A DNA stretch of 64,000 bases from Mucilaginibacter paludis DSM 18603 (GTDB taxonomy: Bacteria; Bacteroidota; Bacteroidia; Sphingobacteriales; Sphingobacteriaceae). Positions 34,066 to 45,700 of the stretch are shown here, piece by piece. Below the pieces are notes generated by a model. It saw only the letters and a list, made by a program, of their open reading frames with translations, searched no databases and was not told where the DNA came from. The stretch covers positions 7,800,877 to 7,864,876 of the forward strand of contig NZ_CM001403.1 in NCBI RefSeq assembly GCF_000166195.2. Direction: 5' to 3'. Numbering within the stretch: position 1 is the first letter of the stretch; the number at the start of each line of letters is the position of its first letter. The translations under genes were made by a program, and so were the position numbers.

Positions 34066-36297
34066 CTATTTTTTTAACGTAAAAGCGGTGCTTGCCCTGA
34101 TATCGTCCGATGCCGATCCAATCATGATCCGGAATACGCCGGGTTCAACAATCCAATTGAGTTTGGCATCATAAAAGGATAGATCATCGTTGCCAAGTAC
34201 GAAGTGTACTATGCGGCTCTCTCCAGGCTGCAACTGCACCTTAATAAATTTCTTTAACTCCTTTAGGGGGCGAACAACAGATGCCACCTCATCGCGCAGG
34301 TATAGTTGTGCAACTTCTTCGCCTGCATATCTACCGGTATTAGTAAGGCTGAAGGATATCGTAACAGAATCATTGGCAAAAATTATATTTTTATCCAACT
34401 TTAATTCACTGTAACCAAAGGTAGTGTAACTTAAGCCGTAGCCAAATGCGTAGCGCGGCGAATTTTGTTCGTCGATGTAGGATGACAAGTATAGTTTTTC
34501 GGGCTCATTGTTATAAGGGCGACCTGTGTTGGTTTGGCTATAAAATATCGGTATCTGCCCCATGGAGCGCGGAAAACTCACCGGCAACTTTCCGGATGGA
34601 TTGTATTTGCCGAAAATAACGTCGGCTATAGCATTTCCAGCTTCGCTGCCCAGCCACCAGGTATATAAAATAGATTGCGCTTTATTGGCTATACGGTTAA
34701 ATATCAACGGCCGCCCTCCCATTATAGTAACAATCACTGGTTTTCCAGTCGCCGCTACGGCTTCAAACAAATCCTCCTGGTTTCCGGGCAATGCAATATC
34801 CGCGCGAGATTTGGATTCGCCGCTCATATCAAAACTCTCGCCAAGGGCCATAACCACAATATCTGCTTGAGATGCTATTGAAACCGCTTCTGCAATGTCT
34901 TGCTGGCTACTATGCATCACGCTTCCACCTTTAGCGTACAATACTGTTTGGCGGCCACGTATTGCCAAACTGATGCCATCGTATAAACTCACCACGGCAG
35001 TTGTGTCCTGGTTAACGTTCCAGGCCGCTGCCATATCCCTTTTTGCCTTAGCTAAGGGACCTATAACCGCTATAGTTTTCAGGTTGGTATTCAGCGGCAA
35101 TATTGCTCCATCATTCTTCAGTAGCACAATTGATTTTTCTGCAACAGATCTTGCTGCCAGGCGGCTTTTTTTATCATTCAAAACAAGGCTCTCCCGTTTT
35201 TCGTCGCAAAATTTGTACGGATCATCAAACAGGCCCAGCTGATATTTTTGGTAAAGTATGCGTTTTACGGCTTCGTTAATTAAGGCTACGGGTACCTTAC
35301 CCTCTTTTACCAGCGAAATCAAGTTTTTACGATAAGCCCCCCCCTCCATATCTATATCGCATCCAGCGGTAATAGCCTTCAGTGCCGCGTCTTTCACATC
35401 GTTGGCATATCCCCATGTTACCATTTCGCCTATCGAGTTCCAGTCGCTTACCACAAAGCCAGTGTAATGCCATTTCCCCTTCAAAATATTTCTCAATAAA
35501 TAGGAATTACCAGTTGCCGGGATACCGTTCAAGGTGTTAAACGAGTTCATGAAAGTAGCCGCGCCTGCCTTTGCCGCTGCCCTAAACGGTGGCAAATAAG
35601 TTTGCCATAATTCATGATCACTCATCTCTACCCCGCTATAATCGCGACCTGCCGTAGCTGCACCATAAGCTGCAAAATGTTTTGCAGTAGCCATTACGGC
35701 ATCTGTATCGCCCAAAACTTTGCCCTGGAACCCCCTGACGCGGGCTTCTGCAATACAGCTCCCCAAATACGGATCCTCTCCTGCCCCTTCCATAATGCGT
35801 CCCCATCGCGGATCGCGGGCGATATCTACCATTGGAGCGAAGGTCCAGTGGATGCCAGAGGCGGCGGCTTCACGTGCTGCGAGATGTGCAGATAGTTTGA
35901 TGGCTTCCATATCCCAGGAGGCTGCTTCGGCCAATGGTATAGGAAATGTAGTGTAATAGCCGTGAATAACATCCAAAGAAAACAGCAAGGGGATTTTTAA
36001 TCGGCTCTGCATTGCAATGGACTGAACCTCGCGGGTGTTTTTTGTTCCCTTCACATTGAGTACAGAGCCCACCCAGCCGTTTCTGATTTCGGTTTGCAAA
36101 TCGTTACTTTTAGCAGTAGCCGGCCCTGTTAAGGCCTTGCCAGAATACTGGTTGAGCTGACCAATTTTTTCTTCCAATGTCATTCGGTTGAGTAACAGAT
36201 CAACTTTTTGAGTAATTGCGGGATCTTGTTTTTGCGCTTTTACATCTAAAACAACAGACATCCAAAGCATACCCAATAAAAGCCTTTTTGAAAACAT
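34066..36297 (-). CDS. Glycoside hydrolase family 3 beta-glucosidase (BglX-like)
   Basis: An enzyme of 743 residues with a signal peptide (LLLGMLWMSVVLDVKAQ), so probably periplasmic. The GH3 N-terminal domain carries the nucleophile Asp in GFVVSDWNSIGEM near residue 287. The second domain has ALGESFDMSGESKSR, the acid/base region, and the C-terminus is fibronectin III-like. It removes beta-linked glucose (or similar) units from the non-reducing end. As the last gene of the PUL it would finish breakdown of imported oligosaccharides. Confidence 0.93.
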   Translation of the reverse strand: MFSKRLLLGMLWMSVVLDVKAQKQDPAITQKVDLLLNRMTLEEKIGQLNQYSGKALTGPATAKSNDLQTEIRNGWVGSVLNVKGTKNTREVQSIAMQSRLKIPLLFSLDVIHGYYTTFPIPLAEAASWDMEAIKLSAHLAAREAAASGIHWTFAPMVDIARDPRWGRIMEGAGEDPYLGSCIAEARVRGFQGKVLGDTDAVMATAKHFAAYGAATAGRDYSGVEMSDHELWQTYLPPFRAAAKAGAATFMNSFNTLNGIPATGNSYLLRNILKGKWHYTGFVVSDWNSIGEMVTWGYANDVKDAALKAITAGCDIDMEGGAYRKNLISLVKEGKVPVALINEAVKRILYQKYQLGLFDDPYKFCDEKRESLVLNDKKSRLAARSVAEKSIVLLKNDGAILPLNTNLKTIAVIGPLAKAKRDMAAAWNVNQDTTAVVSLYDGISLAIRGRQTVLYAKGGSVMHSSQQDIAEAVSIASQADIVVMALGESFDMSGESKSRADIALPGNQEDLFEAVAATGKPVIVTIMGGRPLIFNRIANKAQSILYTWWLGSEAGNAIADVIFGKYNPSGKLPVSFPRSMGQIPIFYSQTNTGRPYNNEPEKLYLSSYIDEQNSPRYAFGYGLSYTTFGYSELKLDKNIIFANDSVTISFSLTNTGRYAGEEVAQLYLRDEVASVVRPLKELKKFIKVQLQPGESRIVHFVLGNDDLSFYDAKLNWIVEPGVFRIMIGSASDDIRASTAFTLKK

Positions 36298-36336
36298 ATT
36301 TTAGTTATGATATTGATTTTATTCTTTTGCTGTTGA

Positions 36337-37779
36337 TTACTTATTTACAGGCCTTTCAGCGTTTTTTTTCCTGGTTTCAAAAAAGCCGATCAAGTTGTAA
36401 ACTTGCTGATTAAGCTCTTCCATTTTCTCGGTTAATCCGGTATATAGCTGGTACTGGCTGTTCAGGATACCCTTGTTGGCATCTGTATTGGATGGGTCTA
36501 CGTTTTTATTAGCAGGATCGTTATCCTGGTATTTAAACCAATGCCAGCCCACGCAATTGCCCGATTCAAGTAGCCCAAGTGTAAAGTTCTGGTAGAACAT
36601 GCCACGGTCCTGCTGCGTTTTAACCACCCAGCCAGCACCCGAATAGTTGCCCATACCCGAGTCTTCGCCCTTTACATACCATTCAGTTATAATGAAAGGT
36701 TTGCCCGACCAAGCTGTCCAGTTCCGCATATCACCCGCATCGGGTGTCCAGTGATCGTAGTAATTAATCGATATGAGATCAAGGTATTTGCCCGCGGCCT
36801 CAATTACCTGTTTAACTGTTTTTTCGTACCCGTTAAAACGGCAGCCTATATACATGTGATTTGGGTCGTACTTCTTGATAGCTTTTGAAACGATGCTTAA
36901 ATAACGATCTACAACGAAACCTAAAAACTCGTTGCGCATTTGGTCGGTTATGGCCGTTTGTTCGTATTGATGATCCTGAAGCCATCTTTGAGCGGCGATA
37001 TATCCGGCGTCTGTTTTGTCTTTTTTCGACAAATAATTATCAAGCGATTTTTTATAGAACGGGAGTTCATTATCCGAGAAATAACCATACAAATTTTTAT
37101 CATTTTTGTTATCCCTGATCTGCCGGGCGTACCGATCGCAGTATTTTTCAAAACCGGGATCGAAAACAAATATGGCGTTATCAGGATAACCCAAATGGCC
37201 CGATTGCTGATAAGCACCTTTGTTTTTGCCATAACTGCCCATAAAATCGAGCATAACCGTATAAGCCAGTGGTTTTACCTTATTATCCAGTTTTTTTAAT
37301 AAGTTGTAAGATGACCATGCCCCTGCTCCGTTAAAACCCAATTGGCGCAGCATTTGGGTAGTTTTAAGCGCCCAGTTTGATGGATCGCTAAATTGGATGG
37401 CAAAAGCAGCCTTATTGTTGTCAGAAACGCCGATGTTGATATCGTTCATTCCTTTATCAATAAACAAATTTCCTTCGGGATCAACAGACCACCATCTGCC
37501 ATTTACCTTGACAACATGGAAAAAGCCGGTTGCATCTGCCCTAATGGTGGTTGTTCCGCCATAATTATCCAGCTGCATATCTTTGGTTGGCTGGTAATTC
37601 TTTAAGGTAGCCAACGTACGTGTAGGATAATCTTTCCATTCGCGAAAACCGGGTTTCTGCCCGCTACCCTGGTTTGAAATTTTAGCACTAACTTTTAAGG
37701 TATACTCAGCTGGAGTTTGCGCAAAAGTTGAAGCGCAAAATAACATGAACAATAGGATGAACTGTTTACGAAGCATCAT
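36337..37779 (-). CDS. Clan GH-A glycosidase, agarase-like (GH50/GH86-like)
   Basis: A protein of 480 residues with a signal peptide (FILLFMLFCASTFAQ). The core begins FFHVVKVNGRWWSVDPEGNLFIDKGM, the pattern seen in agarase-like GH proteins. Candidate catalytic Glu residues are in YGYFSDNELPF (acid/base) and PFIITEWYVKGED (nucleophile), as expected in a clan GH-A barrel. It probably cuts inside or at the end of a polysaccharide chain, but whether that is agar-type, beta-glucan or another polymer is open. It starts 3 bases after susD on the same strand. Confidence 0.75.
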   Translation of the reverse strand: MMLRKQFILLFMLFCASTFAQTPAEYTLKVSAKISNQGSGQKPGFREWKDYPTRTLATLKNYQPTKDMQLDNYGGTTTIRADATGFFHVVKVNGRWWSVDPEGNLFIDKGMNDINIGVSDNNKAAFAIQFSDPSNWALKTTQMLRQLGFNGAGAWSSYNLLKKLDNKVKPLAYTVMLDFMGSYGKNKGAYQQSGHLGYPDNAIFVFDPGFEKYCDRYARQIRDNKNDKNLYGYFSDNELPFYKKSLDNYLSKKDKTDAGYIAAQRWLQDHQYEQTAITDQMRNEFLGFVVDRYLSIVSKAIKKYDPNHMYIGCRFNGYEKTVKQVIEAAGKYLDLISINYYDHWTPDAGDMRNWTAWSGKPFIITEWYVKGEDSGMGNYSGAGWVVKTQQDRGMFYQNFTLGLLESGNCVGWHWFKYQDNDPANKNVDPSNTDANKGILNSQYQLYTGLTEKMEELNQQVYNLIGFFETRKKNAERPVNK

Positions 37780-37782
37780 TGA

Positions 37783-39252
37783 TTAAGGATTAGGTGTAAG
37801 ATTTGGATTGATCTGTATTTCGCGAAGCGGAATAGGAAATAATAAGTTATGAGGAGCTGATATCTGTATCACTACCGTACCATTCTTAGTTTGATATTTG
37901 GTAAAAGACGCGTTCATCACATCAATTGCGCGCCCTGTTCTCAACAAGTCAAACCAGCGGTGCCCTTCCATATTAAGTTCAAGCCTGCGCTCGGTTTCAA
38001 TAGCGAGTTTCATATTGCCTTGCGATGATGTTTGAGTTGCCGTTAAATCATTAGTGGTATTACCATAAGCACGGCGGCGAACATCATTGACATAACTAAT
38101 TGCACCTGCGGGGCCGTTAAGTTCATTTTCTGCCTCGGCATACATCAGCATGACATCGGCGTAGCGAATCACGATCCAATCGTTATTGCTGTCCATGGCG
38201 TTTGCGGGTACGTCGGTGTATTTTTTGGTATAATAATAGGTTACGCCGCTGCTTACGTAGGACGCTATAGAAAATCCGCGCCGTGGATCGGTGGCAGGAA
38301 AAGCATCGTACAGATCAGGCATAATGGTATTAAACCCCGATCCCCCACCAACTGTAGCAATAGTAGAACCGCTTTGGTTCGGCACAAACCAGTTAAAAAA
38401 CGGGCTTCCGGTACCAAAGCCGCCTTTGGTGTACCTTACGGCAAAAATAGTCTCCTTATTCAATTCGTTACTGGTAGAAAAAATGTCGCTGTAAAGCGGT
38501 AGCAGGTCATACCCCCAGGCATTGGTTCCCCTTGGCAAAAGCTCGGCCAATTTGGTTTTACATTGGCCGTATTTACCCTCTGTAAGATACACTTTGCCCA
38601 AAATGGCCTTAGCGGCACCATTGGTTGCGCGGCCCAAATCGGCTGTAGCATAACTGGTAGGTAACACAGTTTCGGCATCGGTAAGGTCTTTCTCTATTTG
38701 TGCGTATACATTAGCCACGGTTTCCCGTTTGTAACTTAACGACTCGTCGATAGATTGAATTTCTTTAGTTACCAGCGGTACGCCGCCCCAAATTCTTACG
38801 GCATTAAAATAACTAAGCGCCCTTAAAAATTTAGCCTCGGCTATGTAGCGGTCTCTTAGGGTGGCTGTCATGTCAATTCCGGGCGCCCGGCCAATAATGG
38901 CATTGCAACGTGCAATACATTTATAAAAATTTTGCCATTGCGTTGAAAGGTTTACATTTTCTGGCGCTACTGTAAACAAGTCAAAGTCGCCCAAACCGGC
39001 TCCCGATACCAGGGCATTACTGTTATCCGAAGGTACGTCGGTAAACAAGTACATGCCTGTGCCGCTTGTCCCTTTACCGTAAATATCTTGCAGCGTTCCA
39101 TACGCTGCCGTTACGGCCAGACCAAGTCCATTGGCATCCGAGTACAAGTCGGCCGTCGATATTTTAGTGGGATCCTCTAACGCGATATAGTCTTTTTTGC
39201 ATGATGCCCCCATTACTAAAAGGAGAAACAGCAGTGTTATATATTTCTTCAT
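37783..39252 (-). CDS. SusD/RagB-family glycan-binding lipoprotein
   Basis: A lipoprotein of 489 residues with lipobox GASC near residue 18. Typical SusD text includes ALSYFNAVRIWGGVPLVTKE, YADVMLMYAEAENEL and ELNMEGHRWFDLLRTG. It sits on the SusC barrel as a lid that captures oligosaccharides. It is the direct partner of the SusC gene (20-base gap). Confidence 0.96.
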   Translation of the reverse strand: MKKYITLLFLLLVMGASCKKDYIALEDPTKISTADLYSDANGLGLAVTAAYGTLQDIYGKGTSGTGMYLFTDVPSDNSNALVSGAGLGDFDLFTVAPENVNLSTQWQNFYKCIARCNAIIGRAPGIDMTATLRDRYIAEAKFLRALSYFNAVRIWGGVPLVTKEIQSIDESLSYKRETVANVYAQIEKDLTDAETVLPTSYATADLGRATNGAAKAILGKVYLTEGKYGQCKTKLAELLPRGTNAWGYDLLPLYSDIFSTSNELNKETIFAVRYTKGGFGTGSPFFNWFVPNQSGSTIATVGGGSGFNTIMPDLYDAFPATDPRRGFSIASYVSSGVTYYYTKKYTDVPANAMDSNNDWIVIRYADVMLMYAEAENELNGPAGAISYVNDVRRRAYGNTTNDLTATQTSSQGNMKLAIETERRLELNMEGHRWFDLLRTGRAIDVMNASFTKYQTKNGTVVIQISAPHNLLFPIPLREIQINPNLTPNP

Positions 39253-39272
39253 GATTGTATTTATTTATAGAA

Positions 39273-42200
39273 TTAAAAACCAATGTTTAAGCCGAACGAG
39301 AATGTACGTGGCAGCGGATAGGTGCCTTGGTCAACCCCGTAACGCGGCGCGGGTGAGCCGGCCCAAACGTTAACTTCCGGATTGTAACCAAAGTATTTGG
39401 TAAATGTGGCCACGTTCTCGGCCGAAAGAAATACCCTGGCAGTGTTAACATGAAGTACTTTTAATAAATTACCCGTTAACACATAGCCTAACGTTACATT
39501 ACGCAAGCGGAGGTAAGAGCCATCAAAAATATTGCGTGTTGATACCACGGTGGTAGAAGATGGGTTGGTTGCGGCTGCACGCGGTGTCATCCCGTCGCCT
39601 TGATCCGTGGCTGACCGCCAGCGGTTAAGGGCATTGGTACGAACGTTGAATGAGCCATTATAATAGTCCGTATACCTGTCGGCCGAGTTTAAAACCTGGT
39701 TACCATAAGTTCCCTGAAATAGAAAACTAAAGGTGAAACTCTTATAATCAAACCTATTGGTTATACCGTAAGTAAACTTAGGCAAAGGGCTGCCTATATT
39801 CACAATATCGCTGGCATCAATTTTACCATCGCCATTAACGTCGGCATATTTCACATCGCCGGGTACCGAACCACCCGCCGCCCATTTTGCACTGGCAGCC
39901 ACATCGGCGGCATCTTTATAAACTCCTATCTGCCTGTAACCATAGAAACTGCTCATGGCTTGGCCGGGTACCACCCGGATGGAGTTGGTATAACCGAAAG
40001 CGGCATCATAGCCAACAAAGTTGCCATCATCGGTAAGAGCGATTACCTTGTTTTGATTAAAGGAAATGTTGGCGTCAGTGGTCCATTTGATGGTGCCATT
40101 CAAATTGTTTGTTTTAACTGAAAACTCCAAACCGTTGTTTTGAACGGAACCTACATTGGTAAAAATAGTGTTTGCAAAGCCATATATGCCCGGCACTCCC
40201 CTGCTTAAAAGCAAGTTATTGGTAAGCCTGTGGTAAGCATCTACTGTAAAATAAATGCGGTCGCCTAACAAACCTATTTCCAAAGCCAAATCGGTTTGCT
40301 TGTTGGTTTCCCAGGTAAGATCGGCGTTAGCGAGCGAATTGGGCGAAAAGCCGAATACAGGGGTAGAGTTATTGGCCCCAAAAACATAATTAACTTGGGT
40401 TGCATAGCTTTGTGAGCTATAATCGCCTATGTTATTGTTGCCGCTTACACCATAACTTCCTCTTAATTTTAACTCACTGATGGCAGTTATCTTTTTCATA
40501 AAGCCTTCTTCGCCTATGCGCCATGCAGCAGAAAATGCAGGAAAAGTGGCGTACTGGTTATTTAAACCAAAACGTGATGAGCCATCGGTACGTACTGATG
40601 CCGAGAGCAGGTATTTATCCTTATAACTATAATTGGCACGCCCAAAAGTGGAGATCAACGCGTTAGAACTGTAGGCATATGTACCTAATATAACCCCAGC
40701 ATCGTTGGGATTTTCAACTATGCCATTGGTAACAGTTCCGTTTTGCCCGGCCTGGCTTGTTTCGGTATAGGTGTTTTTTTGAAACGAATAACCAGCCAAT
40801 AAGCTTAAATCGTGATTTTTGCCAAATTTTGTATTGTAATTAAGCGTATTTTCTGACACGTAATTATAATTTGTTCCCTGTGTTGTTCTTGCCCTTACGT
40901 TAGTTAAAACCGGGTTGTTGATGTTTGCTGTAGGTGCATTGTCGGATTGTAAGGTAGAGGGCACAAACCAGGCGCGGTTATTAAATATTCCCTCGAAACC
41001 GAAGCTGCTTCTAAATTTCAAGCCTTTAATAATCTCAAAGTCGATAGCAGTATTGGATAGAACACGCCCTGTTGAAGTTCTGTCTTTGTACAAATCAAGT
41101 ACGGCAACGGGATTATACGGATTGCCATTAAATGTTTGGCCACCAACTGATAAAATCGATGTGGCATTTGAATAGTCGCCATTGGGTTGCCTTACGGGTA
41201 TTATAGGGGGTTGCAGCAGTGCGCTGATCACAGTGCCTCCTACGCCAGATGGGTTAACGCCGATACCGTTAATGAGCGCGTTATTCAAACCACCGCCCGT
41301 TGCTGTCTGATCATTAATGGTATACGATGGCGCGATATTGAAACTAAACTTTAATTTTTTTGTCAGCTTGGCATCCATGCTGGCCCGCAGGTTATACCTG
41401 TTAAAATCGGTAGCCTTAATGATACCTGTTTGCCTGTAGTATGCACCCGTTACATTAAAAGTAACCTTATCGGTACCTCCGGAGGCAGACAATGCATAGG
41501 AACTCGTCCATCCGCGGCGAAATATTTCATCCTGCCAGTTCGTATTTTGCAGCGTCGATGGGTCGTTATAGATTGCAGGCAATGTTTTGCCTGAATTGGC
41601 AAATGCATCTTTTACATAATCAACATACTGATCTTTATTTAAAACTGCTACGGTTTTCGACACGTTAGCAAAGCCAGTATTGGCAGTAAAATTAAATTTT
41701 GTTGCGCCTGCTTTACCTCTTTTGGTAGTTACAATGATGATGCCATTGCCCCCCCTTGAGCCATAAATGGCCGCGGCTGCCGCGTCTTTCAACACTTGCA
41801 CCGTTTCAATATCAGCAGGGTTGATCTGGTTAAAGTCGTCGGAACTGTTAAGGGGATAGCCGTCAACAACAAACAGCGGGCCGTTACCCGCACCTATGGA
41901 GCCAAGCCCGCGGATTGTTATTACAGGGGCGGCGCCCGGGTCGCCAAGAGCCTGCGATATTTGCACGCCAGAAACCTGTCCCACCAGCGCTTCGGCCGGG
42001 GTAGCTACAAGGCGATCTTCAATTTGCTTTGCGCTAACGGAACTTACTGCGGTTGATAACATTTTCTTTTTCATTTCCCCGTACCCTACCACGACCACAT
42101 CATTTAATGATAAGGCATTTTCATGCATGGTTACGTTCACCTGGGTGTTATTGCCTACCGGTTGTTCCTGCTTCTGGAAACTAATGAAGCTAAACACCAG

Positions 42201-42458
42201 TATTGCATTTCTATTCTGTATATTAATCGAATAATTTCCGTTGGGATCGGTAACAGTACCCGTAGTAGTACCTTTAACCATAACGGTGGCACCCGGAAGA
42301 GGGGCGCCGCTACCATCAACAACCTTACCTTTAATGGTAAGTGTTTGCGCGAAGAGCGAGAAAGCCTGGAAAAATAATGCCAAAAACAACACAGTGAATA
42401 TCCGCCCCTTTGGCAAAGGTTGGGGTTGTTGTAAATAGTGTAAGTAAAATACCTTCAT
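39273..42458 (-). CDS. SusC/RagA-family TonB-dependent outer-membrane transporter
   Basis: A transporter of 1061 residues: signal peptide, carboxypeptidase-like regulatory domain (KGKVVDGSGAPLPGATVMVK), TonB-box region (LNDVVVVGYGEMKK), plug (VITIRGLGSIGAGNGPLFVVDG) and a large beta barrel ending in FSFGLNIGF with the terminal Phe used by the BAM pathway. It imports oligosaccharides using TonB energy. It is the second gene of the PUL, 314 bases downstream of the sensor gene. Confidence 0.97.
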   Translation of the reverse strand: MKVFYLHYLQQPQPLPKGRIFTVLFLALFFQAFSLFAQTLTIKGKVVDGSGAPLPGATVMVKGTTTGTVTDPNGNYSINIQNRNAILVFSFISFQKQEQPVGNNTQVNVTMHENALSLNDVVVVGYGEMKKKMLSTAVSSVSAKQIEDRLVATPAEALVGQVSGVQISQALGDPGAAPVITIRGLGSIGAGNGPLFVVDGYPLNSSDDFNQINPADIETVQVLKDAAAAAIYGSRGGNGIIIVTTKRGKAGATKFNFTANTGFANVSKTVAVLNKDQYVDYVKDAFANSGKTLPAIYNDPSTLQNTNWQDEIFRRGWTSSYALSASGGTDKVTFNVTGAYYRQTGIIKATDFNRYNLRASMDAKLTKKLKFSFNIAPSYTINDQTATGGGLNNALINGIGVNPSGVGGTVISALLQPPIIPVRQPNGDYSNATSILSVGGQTFNGNPYNPVAVLDLYKDRTSTGRVLSNTAIDFEIIKGLKFRSSFGFEGIFNNRAWFVPSTLQSDNAPTANINNPVLTNVRARTTQGTNYNYVSENTLNYNTKFGKNHDLSLLAGYSFQKNTYTETSQAGQNGTVTNGIVENPNDAGVILGTYAYSSNALISTFGRANYSYKDKYLLSASVRTDGSSRFGLNNQYATFPAFSAAWRIGEEGFMKKITAISELKLRGSYGVSGNNNIGDYSSQSYATQVNYVFGANNSTPVFGFSPNSLANADLTWETNKQTDLALEIGLLGDRIYFTVDAYHRLTNNLLLSRGVPGIYGFANTIFTNVGSVQNNGLEFSVKTNNLNGTIKWTTDANISFNQNKVIALTDDGNFVGYDAAFGYTNSIRVVPGQAMSSFYGYRQIGVYKDAADVAASAKWAAGGSVPGDVKYADVNGDGKIDASDIVNIGSPLPKFTYGITNRFDYKSFTFSFLFQGTYGNQVLNSADRYTDYYNGSFNVRTNALNRWRSATDQGDGMTPRAAATNPSSTTVVSTRNIFDGSYLRLRNVTLGYVLTGNLLKVLHVNTARVFLSAENVATFTKYFGYNPEVNVWAGSPAPRYGVDQGTYPLPRTFSFGLNIGF

Positions 42459-42772
42459 AATTCTGGAAATTTAATTAGGGTTATCGGTTTAAATTAGGGT
42501 TGTCGTAAAATTGAACGGCAGTATAAATCATTTTGGGGAGTGAGAAATGCGGGGAATAGAAAACGTAGTTATTCTTCATGCAATTTAATTGGTTTAACTG
42601 GTTAAGAAAACGAATCTTGTCCGTTGTAATTGGTTAGGCAAAACTGAAGATAAGACAGCTGAAAGCCGGTTAAAAAAAGACTTTTTTAGGGGTAAAAAAT
42701 GACTTTCTTAACAATTAAAGAAGAAAATAGCTAAAAAAGGTTGAAAGCGGAGATCCGGAAAGCTACAATTTA
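42459..42772. other. Intergenic region upstream of susC, 314 bases
   Basis: No gene is seen. It holds two direct repeats at 42473 and 42492 close to the susC start, and AT-rich sequence. I found no full TAnnTTTG match on the minus strand; GTTTTG-type near-matches occur around 42642. The susC promoter is therefore not placed. Confidence 0.5.
42473..42505. repeat. Direct repeat, 14 bases, 19-base period
   Basis: AATTAGGGTTATCG (42473-42486) and AATTAGGGTTGTCG (42492-42505), 13 of 14 identical, starting 15 bases upstream of the susC ATG. Confidence 0.7.
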
Positions 42773-45700
42773 TTATCTTGCTGAAGCTGGCGTATTCATT
42801 TCCGAGGGCGATTTACCATGTATTTTTTTAAATTCTCGACTAAAGTATTTGCGGTCGTTAAACCCAACCATTGAAGCCACTTCATTAACCGATAGCGAAT
42901 TTTGCTGCAACAAGTCGGCAGCTTTTTTTAAACGCATTGATTTTATAAAGTCTGCCGGCGAAAGATTGGTGAGAGCACATATTTTTTTATACAACACAGA
43001 TTTACTCATACCTATCTCGGCACCTAAGGCTATTACCCCAAATTCGGGATTCTCCATATTATGTTCAATTGTAGCCATCAACTTTTGAATAAATTTCTCG
43101 TCGGGATTATTTAAAACTACTTGTTGAGGATGCAAAATAACCTGTTGGCTAAATTTGTTACGCATCAATTCTCTCGATGTTAACAAATTTTGCACATTTA
43201 ACTCCAATAACTTGATACTAAAGGGTTTGGTTAAATAAACATCGGCACCCGTTTGCAGCCCGTTAACCTGGTGTATATGGGTAGCAAGGGCCGTAAGCAG
43301 GATAACGGGAATATGACTTGTGCGTTCGTCGGTTTTAATTTTACGGCAAAGCTCCAACCCATTCATTACGGGCATCATTACATCGCTGATAACCAGATCA
43401 GGGATTTGCGTTATCGCCTGCTCAAATGCTACGTGGCCATTCTCGTATGCGGCTACCTCGTATCCGGGCAATGAATCCACAATGAAATTCCTGAGTTCTT
43501 CATTATCCTCGGCCAATATTATAGTCCCTTTTTGTCCGCCATTTGGATGTTCTTCTTGATTAAGTACATCAATTTCCGCGCGCATCCTGAACGAGGCAAC
43601 GCTTTCAATCCCCGAGTTATCGCTGATGATGTGAACATTGTTTACCGGCTTAAAATTAACAGGTAAATGAACGGTAAATACCGTATCCCCCGGCTGATCA
43701 ACTTGTTGAGGCGAACTTTTAAAAGCAATAGTGCCTTGGTGCAATTCAACAATGCTTTTCGAGAGAGCCAGCCCTACCCCGGTACCCTGGTTTGATTTTT
43801 TACTATGTACCTGGTAAAAATTGGTAAATAATTTAGATTGATATTCAGCCGGGATACCCTGCCCATTATCGGCAATATTAATTGTTAAGCCGTATTGCTC
43901 GTTGCTTTGCAGCTCTACAGTTATACAGCCATAATCTGGCGTAAACTTAAAAGCATTGGATAGCAGGTTAAAAAAAACCTTCTCTAATTGTTCGTTATCA
44001 GTATATAAATAAATTTCTGGCAGGTTGCTGGTAAATTGATAACTGATATGGCGGCTCTCGGCCAGGGTTGTGAACGAAAGATAAATCTCTTTGATAAAAC
44101 CAACGATGTTATTATACTGTACGTACAATACCATGTTTCCGGTTTCGGCCTTTCTAAAGTCCATCAGTTCTGTCATAAGCCTTAATAAACGTTCAGCGTT
44201 ATTCTTAATCTGAAGCACCTGCCTGCTAATGAATGGATTATCCATAGTGTTATTATACAAGTTTTCCACCGGCCCCATTATCAGCGTTAATGGGGTACGT
44301 ATTTCATGTGAGATATTGGTAAAAAAATCAAGCTTCATTTGATAAAACTCTTCCTGCCGTTCGTTTTGTAAATGTTCGTTATACAGGTCCCTCTCAAGAG
44401 CGGCACGGATCTGTACAAAACGGATCACCTTGTAAAACAGAAAAGCCACTACCAACGCATAAAAACAGTAAGCCCACCAGGTTTCCCAAAGTGGTGGTAA
44501 AATGTTAATCGTTATCGTTCGCCCTTTTTCGTTCCAATAACCATCGTTGTTAGCAGCCTTCACTGTAAAAACGTAATGCCCTGGCGCAAGGTTGGTAAAA
44601 CCGGCTTCCTTTTGGTTTCCGGTTATTATCCATTGGTCGTTGTTGCGTAAGCCCGTCATTTTATAGGCATAAACATTTTTTTCTGGGTTAATAAAATTTA
44701 ATGCGGAAAACTTTATGGTGAAATTATTTTGGTTATAGGGCAGGGTCAGTTCAGAGGTTTCGTTAAGGGGGAGTTTTAAATATGACTGATTACCAAAGCT
44801 AACCTCTTTGTTGCTGATGTAAAAGCCGGTCAGCAAAATGTCGGGCTTAAATTTATTTTTTACAATCTTATCCGGAAAAAAGGCGGTTATACCATTCATA
44901 CCTCCAAATAGTATTTCACCTTGCGCAGTTTGATAGGCAGAGTTCACCAAAAACTGGTTACTTTGTAATCCATCAGCGGCAGTGTAATTGGCAATTTGAT
45001 AATCACCGCGCTTTAAAGGAAATTCTTCTCTAACCAACTTAAGCTGAGAAATGCCATTATTAGTACTTATCCATAAAGCCCCTTGTTTATCGGCAACAAT
45101 AGCGGCAATAACGTCGTCAATCAATCCGTCTGCCTGCCGAATGGCATATATCCGGTTATTTGGTTCGTCCAAATAATTCAATCCTCCGCCATCGGTGCCA
45201 ATCCACAAACGTTTGTGGTTATCCATGTATAGGCAAAGCACATTGTTGTTGCCTAAGCCGCTATTCTTTCGTCGGTAATATTTGATTTGCTGTGTTATTT
45301 GATCATAACAATTCAAACCATTTTGCGTGCCGATCCATAATTTGCTACCGTCATTCAACAAACAGTTAACATAGTTATCGCTCAGGCCTATTTGTGCTCC
45401 GGGCTCACTACGCAAGCGCAGTATTTCTTTGCCTTGGTAGTCAACCAGTCTTAAACCTGCGCCGTTAGTGCCCACCCAGATACCACGTTTGGCAGGTAAC
45501 AATGCATTAATTAACCTGGCGGCGGTTTTATTATTAAACGTTTCGAGGCTGATACGGCCAAAAGTTTTGTTTTGGTGGTTAAATTTAAACAAGCCATTTA
45601 AAGTACCTGCCCATAAATTTTTTACCGAATCTTTAACCAGCGCCTTGATCTCTTCTGATGCCGGGAAGTAGCTAACCAAGCCTTTTTGACGGTTAATATA

